From NCBI GenBank assembly GCA_910575075.1, contig CAJTCY010000018.1, positions 1 to 64,000 on the forward strand: a stretch of DNA of 64,000 nt. The letters are read 5' to 3'. Shown one piece after another: positions 18,167 through 27,551 of the stretch. Made by a program: the position numbers and the translations under genes. Origin of the DNA: Lachnospiraceae bacterium (lineage in GTDB: Bacteria; Bacillota; Clostridia; Lachnospirales; Lachnospiraceae). The notes under the pieces were generated by a model. The model had not been told where the DNA came from. It saw nothing but the letters and a program-made list of their open reading frames with translations, and made no database searches. Positions within the stretch are counted from its first letter, which is position 1. Each line of letters begins with the position of its first letter.

Positions 18167-18817
18167 TCAGTCACGTTGCAGGCTTAAGATGCAGATAAAT
18201 TCCTTTTGCGGAATGGCAGGATAGTCATGGATCAGTTTGACGTCGTTTGTATATCGCAGAGCCATTGTTAAAACATCTAAAGGATCATGATAAAATACCT
18301 GTGTCTCTTTGGGATATTCCTTTGTCAGATTAGTACTTAAGAAATCCATGATAACTGCCTCTTCTGCGTTTGCACATGCCAATTTCATAAAATCTTCGGT
18401 ATATTCCATATTACTGATGAAAGTCTGTTTAAAATTTAACGTTCCATTGGTAAGCACTATGTCCGCTTTCGGCAGTTCCCTGCTCTCTAACATGAAGTTT
18501 GCCTCGATAAATTCAGCCTCTGGAAACTTATTCTTTGCGCAGGCAAGAAACTCTGGTATGATATCCACTCCAATATAGTTACATGTGATCCCCTTGCTTT
18601 TCAGGAACGCATAAAAATCTGCAAAGCCGCATCCCACGTCCATAACCGTCTTTCCTTCAAAGTCATAATTGTCTGCCATGGCCTGAAAGCGGATCTGCTG
18701 ATCAGAAACCTTTCCCCACCCCAATGTTTTAGGCGAGACTCCCAATTCCAAGAAACGTGTCTGATATCTGTTTAATGTTTCTTCATAAATGGTTTTGTAA
18801 ATCTCTTTCTTGTTCAT
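18167..18817 (-). CDS. class I SAM-dependent methyltransferase
   Basis: A 216-residue single-domain methyltransferase. VMDVGCGFADFYAF begins at residue 58 and is the SAM glycine loop. YIGVDIIPEFL binds the ribose, and DIVLTNGTLNF takes the place of motif IV. It overlaps the radical SAM gene by four bases (ATGA), so translational coupling is likely. The N-terminal helical region before the SAM loop is short. Substrate unknown. Its tight link to the radical SAM gene suggests both act on the same group. Confidence 0.75.
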   Translation of the reverse strand: MNKKEIYKTIYEETLNRYQTRFLELGVSPKTLGWGKVSDQQIRFQAMADNYDFEGKTVMDVGCGFADFYAFLKSKGITCNYIGVDIIPEFLACAKNKFPEAEFIEANFMLESRELPKADIVLTNGTLNFKQTFISNMEYTEDFMKLACANAEEAVIMDFLSTNLTKEYPKETQVFYHDPLDVLTMALRYTNDVKLIHDYPAIPQKEFICILSLQRD

Positions 18818-19953
18818 GTCTGTCTCTCCTGCATTAAAGTATGGATGAAATCTGTTTCTCCCGATTCCAGCATAGAAATGGCTTCTTTTAGAAAATCCGT
18901 ATCTTCCGGCCGCCTGCCAGCAATTGCATCAATGACCAATCCTATGCGTATCGGAATGTTTATGTCAAAGACGTCTCTGATACATCCTTTTGCTTCTTCA
19001 TGCCAGCAATTGCATGATCTGCACCCTGAATAACCGATGCTTTCTAAATATTCCCAATCACCCAGCAATAATGCTTTGCGGAATTTAAGAGCTTCTGCAC
19101 TGTTTAATATATCCATAAGAGAGTTATCTTTCACATTTCCCAACAGGTATCGATTATTCCAGTCCTGCAGACATGCAGGCACGCTGCCGTCTGCATTGAT
19201 ATGCACATCAATCCAAGGAGTAGCACATGGTAAATAATATTCTTTGTTCTGCATATGAAACATTCCTGATTCTGTCTGCAGGCTCAGAAGTTCGCCCTCA
19301 TAATAATTGTCTATGGGAAGCTTTTGCCAAAACCTTCTTGTAACATCTGCATATGCGTCACTGTCTTCTATATTTACTCTGGAAATTGACAAATATATAT
19401 TTCTTTTTGTCTCTCTGACTTCATTTATGAAAGACAAAATATTCAAAAGATCCCGTTCAAATTTTCCTCCCATCAATCTGTCATTTGTATTTTTATCTAA
19501 TGATTGGAAAGACAACTGAACTCTTGATATGCCGCTGTGTATCAGTTTTTCCCGGTTTGCTTTGTTCAGGGTGCTTCCATTCGTAATAAGCGAGACAATC
19601 ATTTTTTTCTCAGCGGCATAAGTTATCATTTCATAAATGTGAACGTTCAGCGTAGGCTCACCATGCCCTGTTAAGGTAATGTAGGATCCTTTTGGTATGG
19701 CGTCAACAATTTGTTGAAACAAAGACAGGTCCATCATGTCATATGTTCTTGTCATATTGTTTCTCGCACAGAATGCACAGTTAAAATTACAGCGGTTTGT
19801 AGGCTCAATGTAAATATTCAGTAATGAATTTAATTGTATATCCGTATCTTTTATGTTATCTGGAAAGTCTTTTAATTCCCATATTTTCACGAGCTGCCTG
19901 TACTTCTCCAGATACAGTTTTGTTATGTCATTTGCCTTGTATTTGTCAAACAT
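18814..19953 (-). CDS. radical SAM enzyme with SPASM-like C-terminus
   Basis: A 379-residue protein. C55, C59 and C62 in CNFNCAFC bind the SAM [4Fe-4S] cluster. GHGEP is the GGEP-like motif II, and LITNGSTL is typical of the barrel. The C-terminal part has CATPWIDVHINADGSVPACLQD and a cysteine-rich SGCRSCNCWHEEAKGC, a SPASM-type auxiliary cluster arrangement. I chose ATG at 19953 because GAGGAGG lies eight bases upstream. Such proteins carry out difficult radical chemistry on peptides or sugars. Its place between the ATP-grasp and methyltransferase genes of a nonulosonate cluster suggests a carbohydrate or aminoacyl-carbohydrate substrate, which is inference. Confidence 0.82.
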   Translation of the reverse strand: MFDKYKANDITKLYLEKYRQLVKIWELKDFPDNIKDTDIQLNSLLNIYIEPTNRCNFNCAFCARNNMTRTYDMMDLSLFQQIVDAIPKGSYITLTGHGEPTLNVHIYEMITYAAEKKMIVSLITNGSTLNKANREKLIHSGISRVQLSFQSLDKNTNDRLMGGKFERDLLNILSFINEVRETKRNIYLSISRVNIEDSDAYADVTRRFWQKLPIDNYYEGELLSLQTESGMFHMQNKEYYLPCATPWIDVHINADGSVPACLQDWNNRYLLGNVKDNSLMDILNSAEALKFRKALLLGDWEYLESIGYSGCRSCNCWHEEAKGCIRDVFDINIPIRIGLVIDAIAGRRPEDTDFLKEAISMLESGETDFIHTLMQERQT

Positions 19954-19967
19954 GTTATTTTCCTCCT

Positions 19968-21176
19968 CTATTTGATCCAAAAATATTCCTGTGTATAACC
20001 TGCAAATGCTCGTTCCAAATGCGCACCTGCCTGTACTAAGTCTGCAAATGTATCCCCTGCAAGGACTGCCACTCCATATCTGCCGGCAGACGCGTCATTT
20101 TTAACGTTTACCGTCTGGTTTTTTCTGTTTATATGTATTGCCTGGCACGCTTGAGGAATTGTTTCTACGGGAGCATTAACCGCCGAACCGGCTTCACGTG
20201 ATTCTAGGAAGTAAAGCATGGCTTTTTTAGTATATTGCTGATGGCATTTGGCCGAAACTGGTTTTCCCATTGCCATTTGCAATAACGCCTGGCAATAATC
20301 AATTCCCGTGATTTCCTCCAAAATAATATTAGAAATATATACACCTCCCCCGCGATTTGCCGCCTCGACAAAGTATATGTCATTGCTTTCTTTTTCCAGA
20401 ATAAATTCAAGATGTGCAAACCCGAAATCAATTTCCACAGCTTTTGCTGTCAGCTCAGCGGCTTCTTTTATCTTTTCAAACATGCTGCCGCTGAAGGTTC
20501 CCGGATAATATAATGCCTTGGCCACATTTTCATTTTCAGGATACATCTCCTTGTTTGAGGCTGCTATAAATTCAAATCCCGTACTGTCACTAAATCCGTC
20601 TGCAGTTATCACATTTCCAACGATACATTTTTCAGCAATACACATCCGTGAATAAGAGTTTGCAACAGCTTTCAGCCACAGAGGCTCTGTCTCACTTTCC
20701 TGGCAGATTTTTGAAACGCCAATGCTTCCGCAGTTGTCAAGCGGCTTTATCATAAAAGGATATCCTACTCTGGCTGCAAATTCACGCACCATTTCCAGAT
20801 TCCAGCATAACTGATATTCTGGCTGCAGCACCGAGGTCTTACTGACACATATTCTTTGCAGATATTTATTATTTGTTATCGTCTGCGTTTTTAATTTTGG
20901 ACCATAAAAATGATATTTTTCAGCAAAAAAAGCAACGGCAAACATGGAACTATCACTTTCATCAGCTGTTATATAATCCGGCTGCTCGATAGAGATGATC
21001 TTATCAAGTTCTTCTAAATTACGGCTGTCGGTCTTGTATATTTTATCTGCTGGTATGTGTTTTTCCTCCCACCACGCTGTCACGATCACATATAATCCAT
21101 GCTTTTTTGCCTTTATCACAAGTGGAATCTGTTCCCAACCCACACCGATAATTAAAATTTTTTTCAATGGTAACAT
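19968..21176 (-). CDS. ATP-grasp carboxylate-amine ligase-like protein
   Basis: A 402-residue protein with the ATP-grasp layout. It has an N-terminal Rossmann-like pre-ATP domain (KKILIIGVGWEQIPLVIKAK). The ATP-grasp core has YPFMIKPLDNCGSIGVSKI as the lysine and glycine-rich loop and HLEFILEKES then FVEAANRGGG as the metal-binding acidic strand. A C-terminal domain of about 100 residues follows. These enzymes activate a carboxylate as an acylphosphate and couple it to an amine. The start ATG is preceded by GAGGCGG. In this neighbourhood it may attach an amino acid or other acid to a freed amino group of the nonulosonate, which would fit with the PIG-L deacetylase. The substrate itself is not shown by sequence. 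Confidence 0.8.
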   Translation of the reverse strand: MLPLKKILIIGVGWEQIPLVIKAKKHGLYVIVTAWWEEKHIPADKIYKTDSRNLEELDKIISIEQPDYITADESDSSMFAVAFFAEKYHFYGPKLKTQTITNNKYLQRICVSKTSVLQPEYQLCWNLEMVREFAARVGYPFMIKPLDNCGSIGVSKICQESETEPLWLKAVANSYSRMCIAEKCIVGNVITADGFSDSTGFEFIAASNKEMYPENENVAKALYYPGTFSGSMFEKIKEAAELTAKAVEIDFGFAHLEFILEKESNDIYFVEAANRGGGVYISNIILEEITGIDYCQALLQMAMGKPVSAKCHQQYTKKAMLYFLESREAGSAVNAPVETIPQACQAIHINRKNQTVNVKNDASAGRYGVAVLAGDTFADLVQAGAHLERAFAGYTQEYFWIK

Positions 21177-21193
21177 CCGCCTCTTTTCTCAGT

Positions 21194-21466
21194 CTAAATA
21201 TTTTTTCCTGCATACAATATTGCGACTAATTCTCCGATTGTTGCCCGACTGCCGCAATCAAATGCTTCTATCATAACAATATCTCCTGCATTCACATTCT
21301 GATTTTGTTCATGGAGATGCCAATTTGATTCCTTGTATGCATAAACTCACTTTACACTGCCAGCTTTAAACTTTCCTCGGTTTAAAGCATTTGCATTCTC
21401 TAACAATCCTGTTTTTTCCATACAGTCTGCAATTTCTGTCATGGATACTCTGTTTTCTTTAAATAT
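21194..21466 (-). pseudogene. remnant of an RraA-like gene with an in-frame TGA
   Basis: Reading the minus strand in one frame from just past the stop of the pseI-type gene gives VSMTEIADCMEKTGLL, then LNRGKFKAGSVK, a TGA at 21349-21347, then VYAYKESNWHLHEQ, AGDIVMIEAFDCGSRATIGE and LVA, before diverging and ending at TAG 21194. The order fits RraA/aldolase-like proteins, where the stop position is normally a tryptophan (TGG to TGA) and the GEL motif is followed by another 100 residues that are missing. The remnant starts without a proper upstream region, so both ends are lost. The family call is by recollection of the motif order. Confidence 0.45.
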
Positions 21467-22492
21467 TTAATGATGGTCCCTTTCATTTTCCGCCAATTCC
21501 GTTTCTTTTAATTGATGATTTGCAGGAACTGATTTACGCAGCGCTTTTCCCAACAGCCGTTGTTCAACGTTCCAGGGGGATATTCCTTTTGATCTGGAAC
21601 GAAAATAGGTAATGTCGTTTTCTGCTAGTTTCTCTCCTTGCTGCATAGCACGGGCTGAATATGGATACATGATGATATTCTCCCGAAATTCTCTTTCAAA
21701 GTCTGTCAGTTTTTTGTCAGGCATACCTAATAATTTTTCTGTTTCACGTATATCGGAAACCATTTTCTTAAAATCATCTGGTTCCAAAGCGAAATAGTGG
21801 TCAGGTCCTTCCATTTTTCTTGATAAGGTAAGATGCTTTTCTATCACGGATGCTCCAAGGCAGACTGCTGCCACAGAAGCGGCTGTTCCGAGTGTATGGT
21901 CTGAATATCCTACAGCGGTTCCATACCTGTTTTTCAAAGTCTTAAGAAAATTAAGATTGGCGTCATCTGGCTCCGTGGGATATTGCGAGGTACAGTGAAG
22001 CAGGGTCAACTTTTGTAAATCGCCATACGTTTCAAATAAATTTACGGCTCGTTTAATTTCTTTTTCCTCACAGTAACCGGTAGACATTATCGTATCAATT
22101 TTCAGCTGTGCCGTCTTTTTGATCAATTCAGGAAAACCATAAGTCTGCGGAGACGCAATTTTTATGTGTTTCACGTTATACTTCTTCAATAATTCCAATG
22201 CCTGCAGATAAGTAGGCGTACTGATGCATTCCATATTTATTTTTTGTGCATAGGCAAAGATCTTGTCATACCATTCTTCCCGCAGCTCTATTTTTTGGAA
22301 TAATTCAATATCCGTTTTTCTGATATCAGTCTCAGCTATCAGTTCATCCAGCTTTAAAGACTGAAATTTGACAGCATCTGCGCCAGCTTGCTTTGCGATA
22401 TCCATCAATTGAAAAGCTTGTTCTATATTTTGGTTATGGTTAGAACCAATTTCTGCTATGACAAATACATGTCCGTTTTTGCACTCTGCCAT
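21467..22492 (-). CDS. pseI: nonulosonate synthase, PseI/NeuB family
   Basis: A 341-residue enzyme that condenses PEP with the PseG product. AEIGSNHNQNIEQA at the N-terminus, AVKFQSLKLDEL, and the catalytic barrel segment LLHCTSQYPTEPDDANL are NeuB-family hallmarks. GYSDHTLG and VIEKHLTL complete the active site. The C-terminal 60 residues form the SAF antifreeze-like domain. The NeuB, LegI and PseI branches cannot be separated by eye. I assign PseI because PseB, PseC and PseG are encoded nearby. GGAGG precedes the ATG. It lies downstream of the class III aminotransferase on the same strand. Confidence 0.82.
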   Translation of the reverse strand: MAECKNGHVFVIAEIGSNHNQNIEQAFQLMDIAKQAGADAVKFQSLKLDELIAETDIRKTDIELFQKIELREEWYDKIFAYAQKINMECISTPTYLQALELLKKYNVKHIKIASPQTYGFPELIKKTAQLKIDTIMSTGYCEEKEIKRAVNLFETYGDLQKLTLLHCTSQYPTEPDDANLNFLKTLKNRYGTAVGYSDHTLGTAASVAAVCLGASVIEKHLTLSRKMEGPDHYFALEPDDFKKMVSDIRETEKLLGMPDKKLTDFEREFRENIIMYPYSARAMQQGEKLAENDITYFRSRSKGISPWNVEQRLLGKALRKSVPANHQLKETELAENERDHH

Positions 22493-22540
22493 ATCATGAC
22501 CTCCTACAATAATTTTTCAAATATATACCGGCCGCAATGT

Positions 22541-23854
22541 TTAATTCAGCCGTTCGAACCCGCTATGGCAGACCTTTCCATCCAATTGTGTCTCAATCGT
22601 TTTCTCTTGCTGGTGAATCCAGGCAATTTGTTGAAACACTTTTTCACATGCATCCAGATATTTCGCAGTTATCTCATCTGAGTGCGCTGATGACACATAA
22701 ATGCCAGTACTTGCCAGGAAACCATTTTTCAGCATTTCCTGTGTGAAATATGTCTTATATGCGAGCGGGTTTTCATATTCAAATTCAAAATGGCTTAGGG
22801 GTACGATTCCTGAAATATGTATTTTTATGTTCCATTTTCTTGAGATTTCCTTCCAGCCATCTCTGATCTTAGTGCCAATCGCGTTCAATGTGCCTTCCAC
22901 TTGATCTTTTTGGTAACAATCAATTGCCTTCAAAGTAGCGGCTAAGGCTATCCGTTCTGTCCAGAAAGTACTGCTGATAAAGCTGTCCTGTGCCGCCTTC
23001 ATAATATCTTTTATGCCAATAACGGCAGACAATGGATAGCCATTTGTCAGGGCTTTTGCAAACACTGCTATATCAGGCACAACGTCCAGTTTTAGGTGGC
23101 TTCCTCCTGCGCACAGGCGGAAACCGGCTGTAATTTCATCAAAGATGAGCACGATATGTTCTCTGCGTGTAATGTTTCGGATTTCTTGCAGATATTGCGC
23201 TTCTGGATAGTCATTACGTATCGGCTCCATAACCACTGCTGCAATCCGCCCAGCATTGTCTGTCACTAACTGCTTAAATTCTTCTATATGATTGTAGTGA
23301 AAAATCAAATTTGTTCCTGCCAGCCCTTTCGGGACGCCAGCCGGGACCAGCCCTCTTAAATGAACATCTGCCAGAGGATCGCCTTTTACCAGGTTTGCGG
23401 AAAGATACCAGTCATGCCATCCATGATAGCCGCATACTAAGACAAGGTCTTTTCCGGTATGTGCTCTGGCAATACGCACAGCCATTGCCATTGCCTCTCC
23501 CCCCGTTTTTGCGTACCGTACCATATCTGCCCATGGATGAAGTTCTAAAAGTTTTTCTGCCAGGTATACTTCTTCGGGTGCGTTTAACGTGCACATCCCT
23601 GACCGATCGATTGCTGCTTTTGCCGCAGCATCTACTTCCTCATTGGCATACCCCAAAACATTGGCTCCAACTCCCATGATACTCATATCATAATAATGAT
23701 TTCCGTCTAAATCCCATACTTCGCAGCCTTTGGCCTTGCTATAATAAGCAGGCCAGAGATCCGGAAGCCACATCTCCGGCCGTTTACTCAAAAGCTGTGT
23801 TCCTCCTGGAATTATTTGTTTGGCTCTGCTGTATAATTCTTGTCCAAGTCCCAT
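22541..23854 (-). CDS. class III PLP aminotransferase (glutamate-1-semialdehyde aminomutase-like)
   Basis: A 437-residue fold-type I PLP enzyme. K267 in FAKALTNGYPL is the Schiff-base lysine, FDE at 238-240 holds the PLP aspartate, and TGGEAMAMAVRIAR is the phosphate-binding region. It resembles GSA aminomutases, but there are no haem genes nearby. It lies between the cytidylyltransferase and the pseI-type synthase, where it could install an extra amino group on the nonulosonate or its precursor. The standard pathway has no such step, so the product may be a triamino or otherwise altered sugar. That is inference. Confidence 0.8.
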   Translation of the reverse strand: MGLGQELYSRAKQIIPGGTQLLSKRPEMWLPDLWPAYYSKAKGCEVWDLDGNHYYDMSIMGVGANVLGYANEEVDAAAKAAIDRSGMCTLNAPEEVYLAEKLLELHPWADMVRYAKTGGEAMAMAVRIARAHTGKDLVLVCGYHGWHDWYLSANLVKGDPLADVHLRGLVPAGVPKGLAGTNLIFHYNHIEEFKQLVTDNAGRIAAVVMEPIRNDYPEAQYLQEIRNITRREHIVLIFDEITAGFRLCAGGSHLKLDVVPDIAVFAKALTNGYPLSAVIGIKDIMKAAQDSFISSTFWTERIALAATLKAIDCYQKDQVEGTLNAIGTKIRDGWKEISRKWNIKIHISGIVPLSHFEFEYENPLAYKTYFTQEMLKNGFLASTGIYVSSAHSDEITAKYLDACEKVFQQIAWIHQQEKTIETQLDGKVCHSGFERLN

Positions 23855-23864
23855 TTATATTTAC

Positions 23865-24647
23865 CTACTCCTCGTCCAACTGCACGATTCTATCATTTGC
23901 TATGGATTTTAGAGCCCCTTCATTTCTAATATAGTTTGCGTTTAATTGTTCTAACTCTGGATGTTCTGCAAGAAATGTAAGAATATCTTCCGTTACAAAA
24001 TCTTCCTTTCCTCTGGAAATAAAATAATGGTAAATTGCACGTATTAATTCATAATCTCCTTCTTCGTCAAGCGTCCATCGTTTTTCTCCAATTCCAGGCA
24101 GAGGACATTTCAGGCGCTGTATGTGAAATAATTCTGGATGTTTTCTGATATAGAGAGTCACATGTTCTCTTTCAGAAGAAAGTTTTGCTTCTCTCCAGCT
24201 TTGTTTCAATGCAGAAAATCTAATGATCTCAATATCCTCCCCGTCAGGAAAACTTTCTTCCAAATCGCCCATATAATCAGAAACACTGTTTAGCTGTTCA
24301 ATTGCCATGTCCAGATAACGCCAGTCAAATAATGGGCAGTCGGCGGTAATTCTAATCACATATTCAGGATGCAGAAGCCTGGCAGCCTGATAATATCTGT
24401 CCAATACGTCCTGTTCAGAACCGACAAACACCCGTACACCTAATTCTGCACAGAGTTTTACTACCTGCAGATCACGCTTTTCAATAGAGGTAATGACCAT
24501 TACCTCGTCAACCCGCCGGCTTCGCCTTACTCTCTCTATCACCCATTGAAGATCCGTTTTTCCTGACAGCTCTTTCATAATTTTGCCTGGCAGCCTGGAA
24601 GAACCGCATCTTGCCTGAATTAATACTAAATATTTCATATCCTTCAT
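23865..24647 (-). CDS. CMP-nonulosonate cytidylyltransferase, SpsF/PseF-like
   Basis: A 260-residue member of the CTP_transf_3 family. LIQARCGSSRLPGKIM carries the R-x-G-S-x-R-x-x-x-K nucleotide-binding signature, and RITADCPLFD is the metal-binding D-C-P motif. It resembles SpsF of Bacillus spore polysaccharide clusters and PseF/NeuA. It should activate the sugar made by the pseI-type enzyme as CMP-sugar. ATG at 24647 has GAAGG six bases upstream; the longer frame would overlap the upstream gene by 20 bases. The C-terminal ~60 residues (FVTEDILTFLAEHPEL) are typical of SpsF-type proteins rather than NeuA. Confidence 0.78.
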   Translation of the reverse strand: MKDMKYLVLIQARCGSSRLPGKIMKELSGKTDLQWVIERVRRSRRVDEVMVITSIEKRDLQVVKLCAELGVRVFVGSEQDVLDRYYQAARLLHPEYVIRITADCPLFDWRYLDMAIEQLNSVSDYMGDLEESFPDGEDIEIIRFSALKQSWREAKLSSEREHVTLYIRKHPELFHIQRLKCPLPGIGEKRWTLDEEGDYELIRAIYHYFISRGKEDFVTEDILTFLAEHPELEQLNANYIRNEGALKSIANDRIVQLDEE

Positions 24648-24657
24648 ATCACACCTT

Positions 24658-25569
24658 CTATTCCGCCTGTTTTCCATTTGCCCACAGGCTTGGAAAAATA
24701 ATGCTCTTCTCTATATCCACAAAAGTATGTTTTATTTCTTCCAGCAAAGCATCCGGTATTTTCTGTTTTTTACAGATCTGTATATTTTGCTGCAATTGTT
24801 CTTTTGTATCTATTCCAAACACAAGATAATCTATATTTTTTTCCTGGTTCACAAATTGCAGCAATGCCTCCGTTTTTTCTACCTTGTATTTTTCCACTAA
24901 CTTCTCAAAGGCAATGAGGTATGGTATTACATGTCTTAGATGGTCTGGGATATGTTCTTTTTCCATTAGAAACAAGCCTTGCAGAAAAGCACTTCTTGTA
25001 AAAATAACCATGCCTTTTTCTTTTGCTTTTTGTATAAACCCGTCCTGGATGCCTCTCTGGTCCAAAATGCTGTATGGTAACTGAATATAATCCACTCCCT
25101 CTGTTTCCAGAGCGGCATATCCTTCCTTTAATCCATAGATGGATACACCTATATGCTTTACAAGCCGTTCTGCCTTCAGTTTCTGCAGGCTCTTTACAAT
25201 TTCAGGATGGTAAATATATTCAGGGGTATGCAGTAAATAGCCGTCTAAACACGAAAGATGCAGCCGTTTTAAGCTCTCTTCCAGCTCTTTACGCACGATA
25301 CTGTAACAATCCGTCATATGTTCTGGTATTATATTAGGCCGCAGCTTAGAAATAATCTGCAGTGAATCCACATGTTTTCTGTTCTCAAAATATCTGCCCA
25401 AGAGAAGTTCTGCTGTTCCATAAGCACGGGCTGTATCAATGACGCGTATTCCGCCCTCAATTGCAGTGTCCAGCATTTCAAACACTTTTTCTTCTGCCGG
25501 CTGTCCCAGCGTATTGTTAATTCCGTATTTCATCCCGAATTGGACGGTCCCAAGACATAATTCTGCCAT
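24658..25569 (-). CDS. aldo/keto reductase
   Basis: A 303-residue NAD(P)H-dependent reductase with a TIM barrel. ELCLGTVQFGMKYGI begins the first strand. RVIDTARAYGTAELLLG holds the catalytic aspartate and tyrosine, and LLHTPEY gives the family histidine. YIQLPYSILDQRG and VFTRSAFLQG are the cofactor region. I chose ATG at 25569 because GAGG is nine bases upstream. Aldo/keto reductases often sit beside SpsF-type cytidylyltransferases in nonulosonate clusters, which suggests reduction of a keto-sugar or side-chain carbonyl, but the substrate is not known. Confidence 0.82.
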   Translation of the reverse strand: MAELCLGTVQFGMKYGINNTLGQPAEEKVFEMLDTAIEGGIRVIDTARAYGTAELLLGRYFENRKHVDSLQIISKLRPNIIPEHMTDCYSIVRKELEESLKRLHLSCLDGYLLHTPEYIYHPEIVKSLQKLKAERLVKHIGVSIYGLKEGYAALETEGVDYIQLPYSILDQRGIQDGFIQKAKEKGMVIFTRSAFLQGLFLMEKEHIPDHLRHVIPYLIAFEKLVEKYKVEKTEALLQFVNQEKNIDYLVFGIDTKEQLQQNIQICKKQKIPDALLEEIKHTFVDIEKSIIFPSLWANGKQAE

Positions 25570-25606
25570 CGTTAATTTCCTCACTTATCTTCTGTCCAAA
25601 ATGGAT

Positions 25607-27511
25607 TTAGTCACTTTGTTCCATGGATTCTGGTCGTCTGTAAAAAACATCTGGTCTCCATTCATCCATCTTCTGAAATAAATGCTCCATTTCTCCCCAT
25701 AGCTTTTCATGGTTCTGCGGGGTCCATTCTTTCATATATTCTTCATATTTCCATGTGCCAAGTTCTCTGCCGTATATAGAAAGTTCTTCTTTGCACATCG
25801 GCAGAAGGGGATTCTGGTAAAACATGGTTTTGTATGGTATGTATTCCCAATCGTAAAATAAATAGTGCATACTGTAAAATTGATATAATTCATCTATATT
25901 GTCTTTTGGTTCCAGTTTCTCTAAATTCATGATTAAATCATCGTATTCTTCTTTGGTACGGGGATTCCAGGTAAAATCAAAAGCAGAATGGGGATTTTGC
26001 CCGGCATTGATAACCTGGATACCCAACGCGGGATATTCATGGCCGATGGTGCCGCAGATGGTAAGTGCAAAATCAGCGCCTTCCTTTTTTAACTGGACGG
26101 CTGAAATATCTGATGGCAGCATTTTTATCTTTGGATACCGTCGGGAGAATGTCTCCATAATTATAAAATCTCTGCGCCTGCCGCATGGATGAGGTTTCAG
26201 ATACCAGTGATAATCCGGCGTTTGTTCTGACAGCTCTCCTAAATGACAGAGCCATGACATATAACTGTTATCAAATATCTGTTCAAACTGATAAGAATTT
26301 TCCTCAAAGATATGCGGACAGATGATGATTTTCATTTTATCATCGTCATCTAACACACGTGTGCTCTTACTTTCAAATTTAAGATGTTTTGCGACAAATT
26401 CAGTTATGTCTTCAAGATTGCCGTTGATCCTTCTATCGATGTGGTCTTTGGCCCAACTTATTCCATATGCTTGTTCTTTGGCCGTCAATTGTTTCCACAT
26501 TTCTTTAAAATACAGAGATGCGTCGTGGCGATTATGAAATTGAGGGTATGCTTTTTGCATGGTATATTCGATTGCGTAAGTAGGAATTTCCTTTGCGAGG
26601 GCAATTTCCCGGATATAGGCTTCCCAGCAGACGGCGTCTGCAAGCAGGACAGTTACAATATCATGTTCTTGAATGAAGTGATACCAAAAGACAATGGTAT
26701 CGATGCTTTTTTTCAAAAAAGTCCGTATTCGTTCTGATCTTAAATTATAATCTGGCAGTTCTTCTCTCAAAAAGTCAGAGATAATGGCAGTGCCAAAACA
26801 TATGCCAAATACTGTTATTTGATTCCAGTCAGCCCATGTATACAGATTCTTCCACAACTCCTGAAAGACTGCATCTGATTCTTTCTGCAGTTCTTCGTTT
26901 AAAGTACTGTCAACCAGCCCAGCCACATTGAAAGCCTTATAGATATCTAGCACTACTTTAGAGGCATTTTGAGCAGACGCGCCATACCTGCAGAACCCAT
27001 AGATAGATGCGTCATATTTTTCTGCCAGATAATTTGCGCAATATGCATATTGCACAGAATTCTGGTCATGCCTGCTGTCAAACGGCACTAAAATTATTTT
27101 TTGTCTGTTTTCTCTTTTTTTGTTTTTCCAGATCCCGGACATAAAATTGATATACTGGTTTGTAATATCATCTGCGTGATGGATGCACATGTCATCCCAG
27201 ATAAAAAAATCCTCATCAGGCACAAATCCTTCCGCTGTCATCTGGCGGCATATTTCTTCCATATATCGGTAAGAGGCTATTAAAACCGGCTGGTTGTCTG
27301 TTCTTATTAACTTGAACTGCTCTAAATTTATAATTTCTTTTCCACAAAAATAATTTCCCGCCCCAAATCGCTTATTATCTATAAAAGCACAAATGGTTAC
27401 GACGCCTCCCAGCTTACGATATAAGCTTTCACCATCTACGCCTGCCCCAAATACATATACCTCTTTGCCTGCAAACAATTCTTCACATTCTTTACAGTTT
27501 AAGAATTTCAC
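25607..27511 (-). CDS. putative capsule-type GT-B glycosyltransferase with N-terminal Rossmann-like G-A-G domain
   Basis: A 634-residue protein. Residues 1-110 form the recurring Rossmann-like unit with VFGAGVDGESLY. The central and C-terminal parts look like GT-B enzymes of the capsule-synthesis or CDP-glycerol transferase kind: HWYLKPHP is the K-P-H-P donor-binding motif and CGTIGHEYPALG the following glycine-rich segment. It starts with GTG, with GGAGG ten bases upstream. It is the first gene of the minus-strand arm, next to the decayed middle region. A nonulosonate transferase role would suit its place beside CMP-sugar genes but cannot be shown. Confidence 0.65.
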   Translation of the reverse strand: MKFLNCKECEELFAGKEVYVFGAGVDGESLYRKLGGVVTICAFIDNKRFGAGNYFCGKEIINLEQFKLIRTDNQPVLIASYRYMEEICRQMTAEGFVPDEDFFIWDDMCIHHADDITNQYINFMSGIWKNKKRENRQKIILVPFDSRHDQNSVQYAYCANYLAEKYDASIYGFCRYGASAQNASKVVLDIYKAFNVAGLVDSTLNEELQKESDAVFQELWKNLYTWADWNQITVFGICFGTAIISDFLREELPDYNLRSERIRTFLKKSIDTIVFWYHFIQEHDIVTVLLADAVCWEAYIREIALAKEIPTYAIEYTMQKAYPQFHNRHDASLYFKEMWKQLTAKEQAYGISWAKDHIDRRINGNLEDITEFVAKHLKFESKSTRVLDDDDKMKIIICPHIFEENSYQFEQIFDNSYMSWLCHLGELSEQTPDYHWYLKPHPCGRRRDFIIMETFSRRYPKIKMLPSDISAVQLKKEGADFALTICGTIGHEYPALGIQVINAGQNPHSAFDFTWNPRTKEEYDDLIMNLEKLEPKDNIDELYQFYSMHYLFYDWEYIPYKTMFYQNPLLPMCKEELSIYGRELGTWKYEEYMKEWTPQNHEKLWGEMEHLFQKMDEWRPDVFYRRPESMEQSD

Positions 27512-27551
27512 TTTAAGGCTACCTCCACATCTTGATTTAAATTATATTTCA

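Noticed and set aside
12836-22492. Legionaminic acid instead of pseudaminic acid
   Set aside because: PseB with GGTGSFG start, PseC-like aminotransferase and PseG are all present; no NeuC-like hydrolysing epimerase was found. The synthase alone cannot decide.
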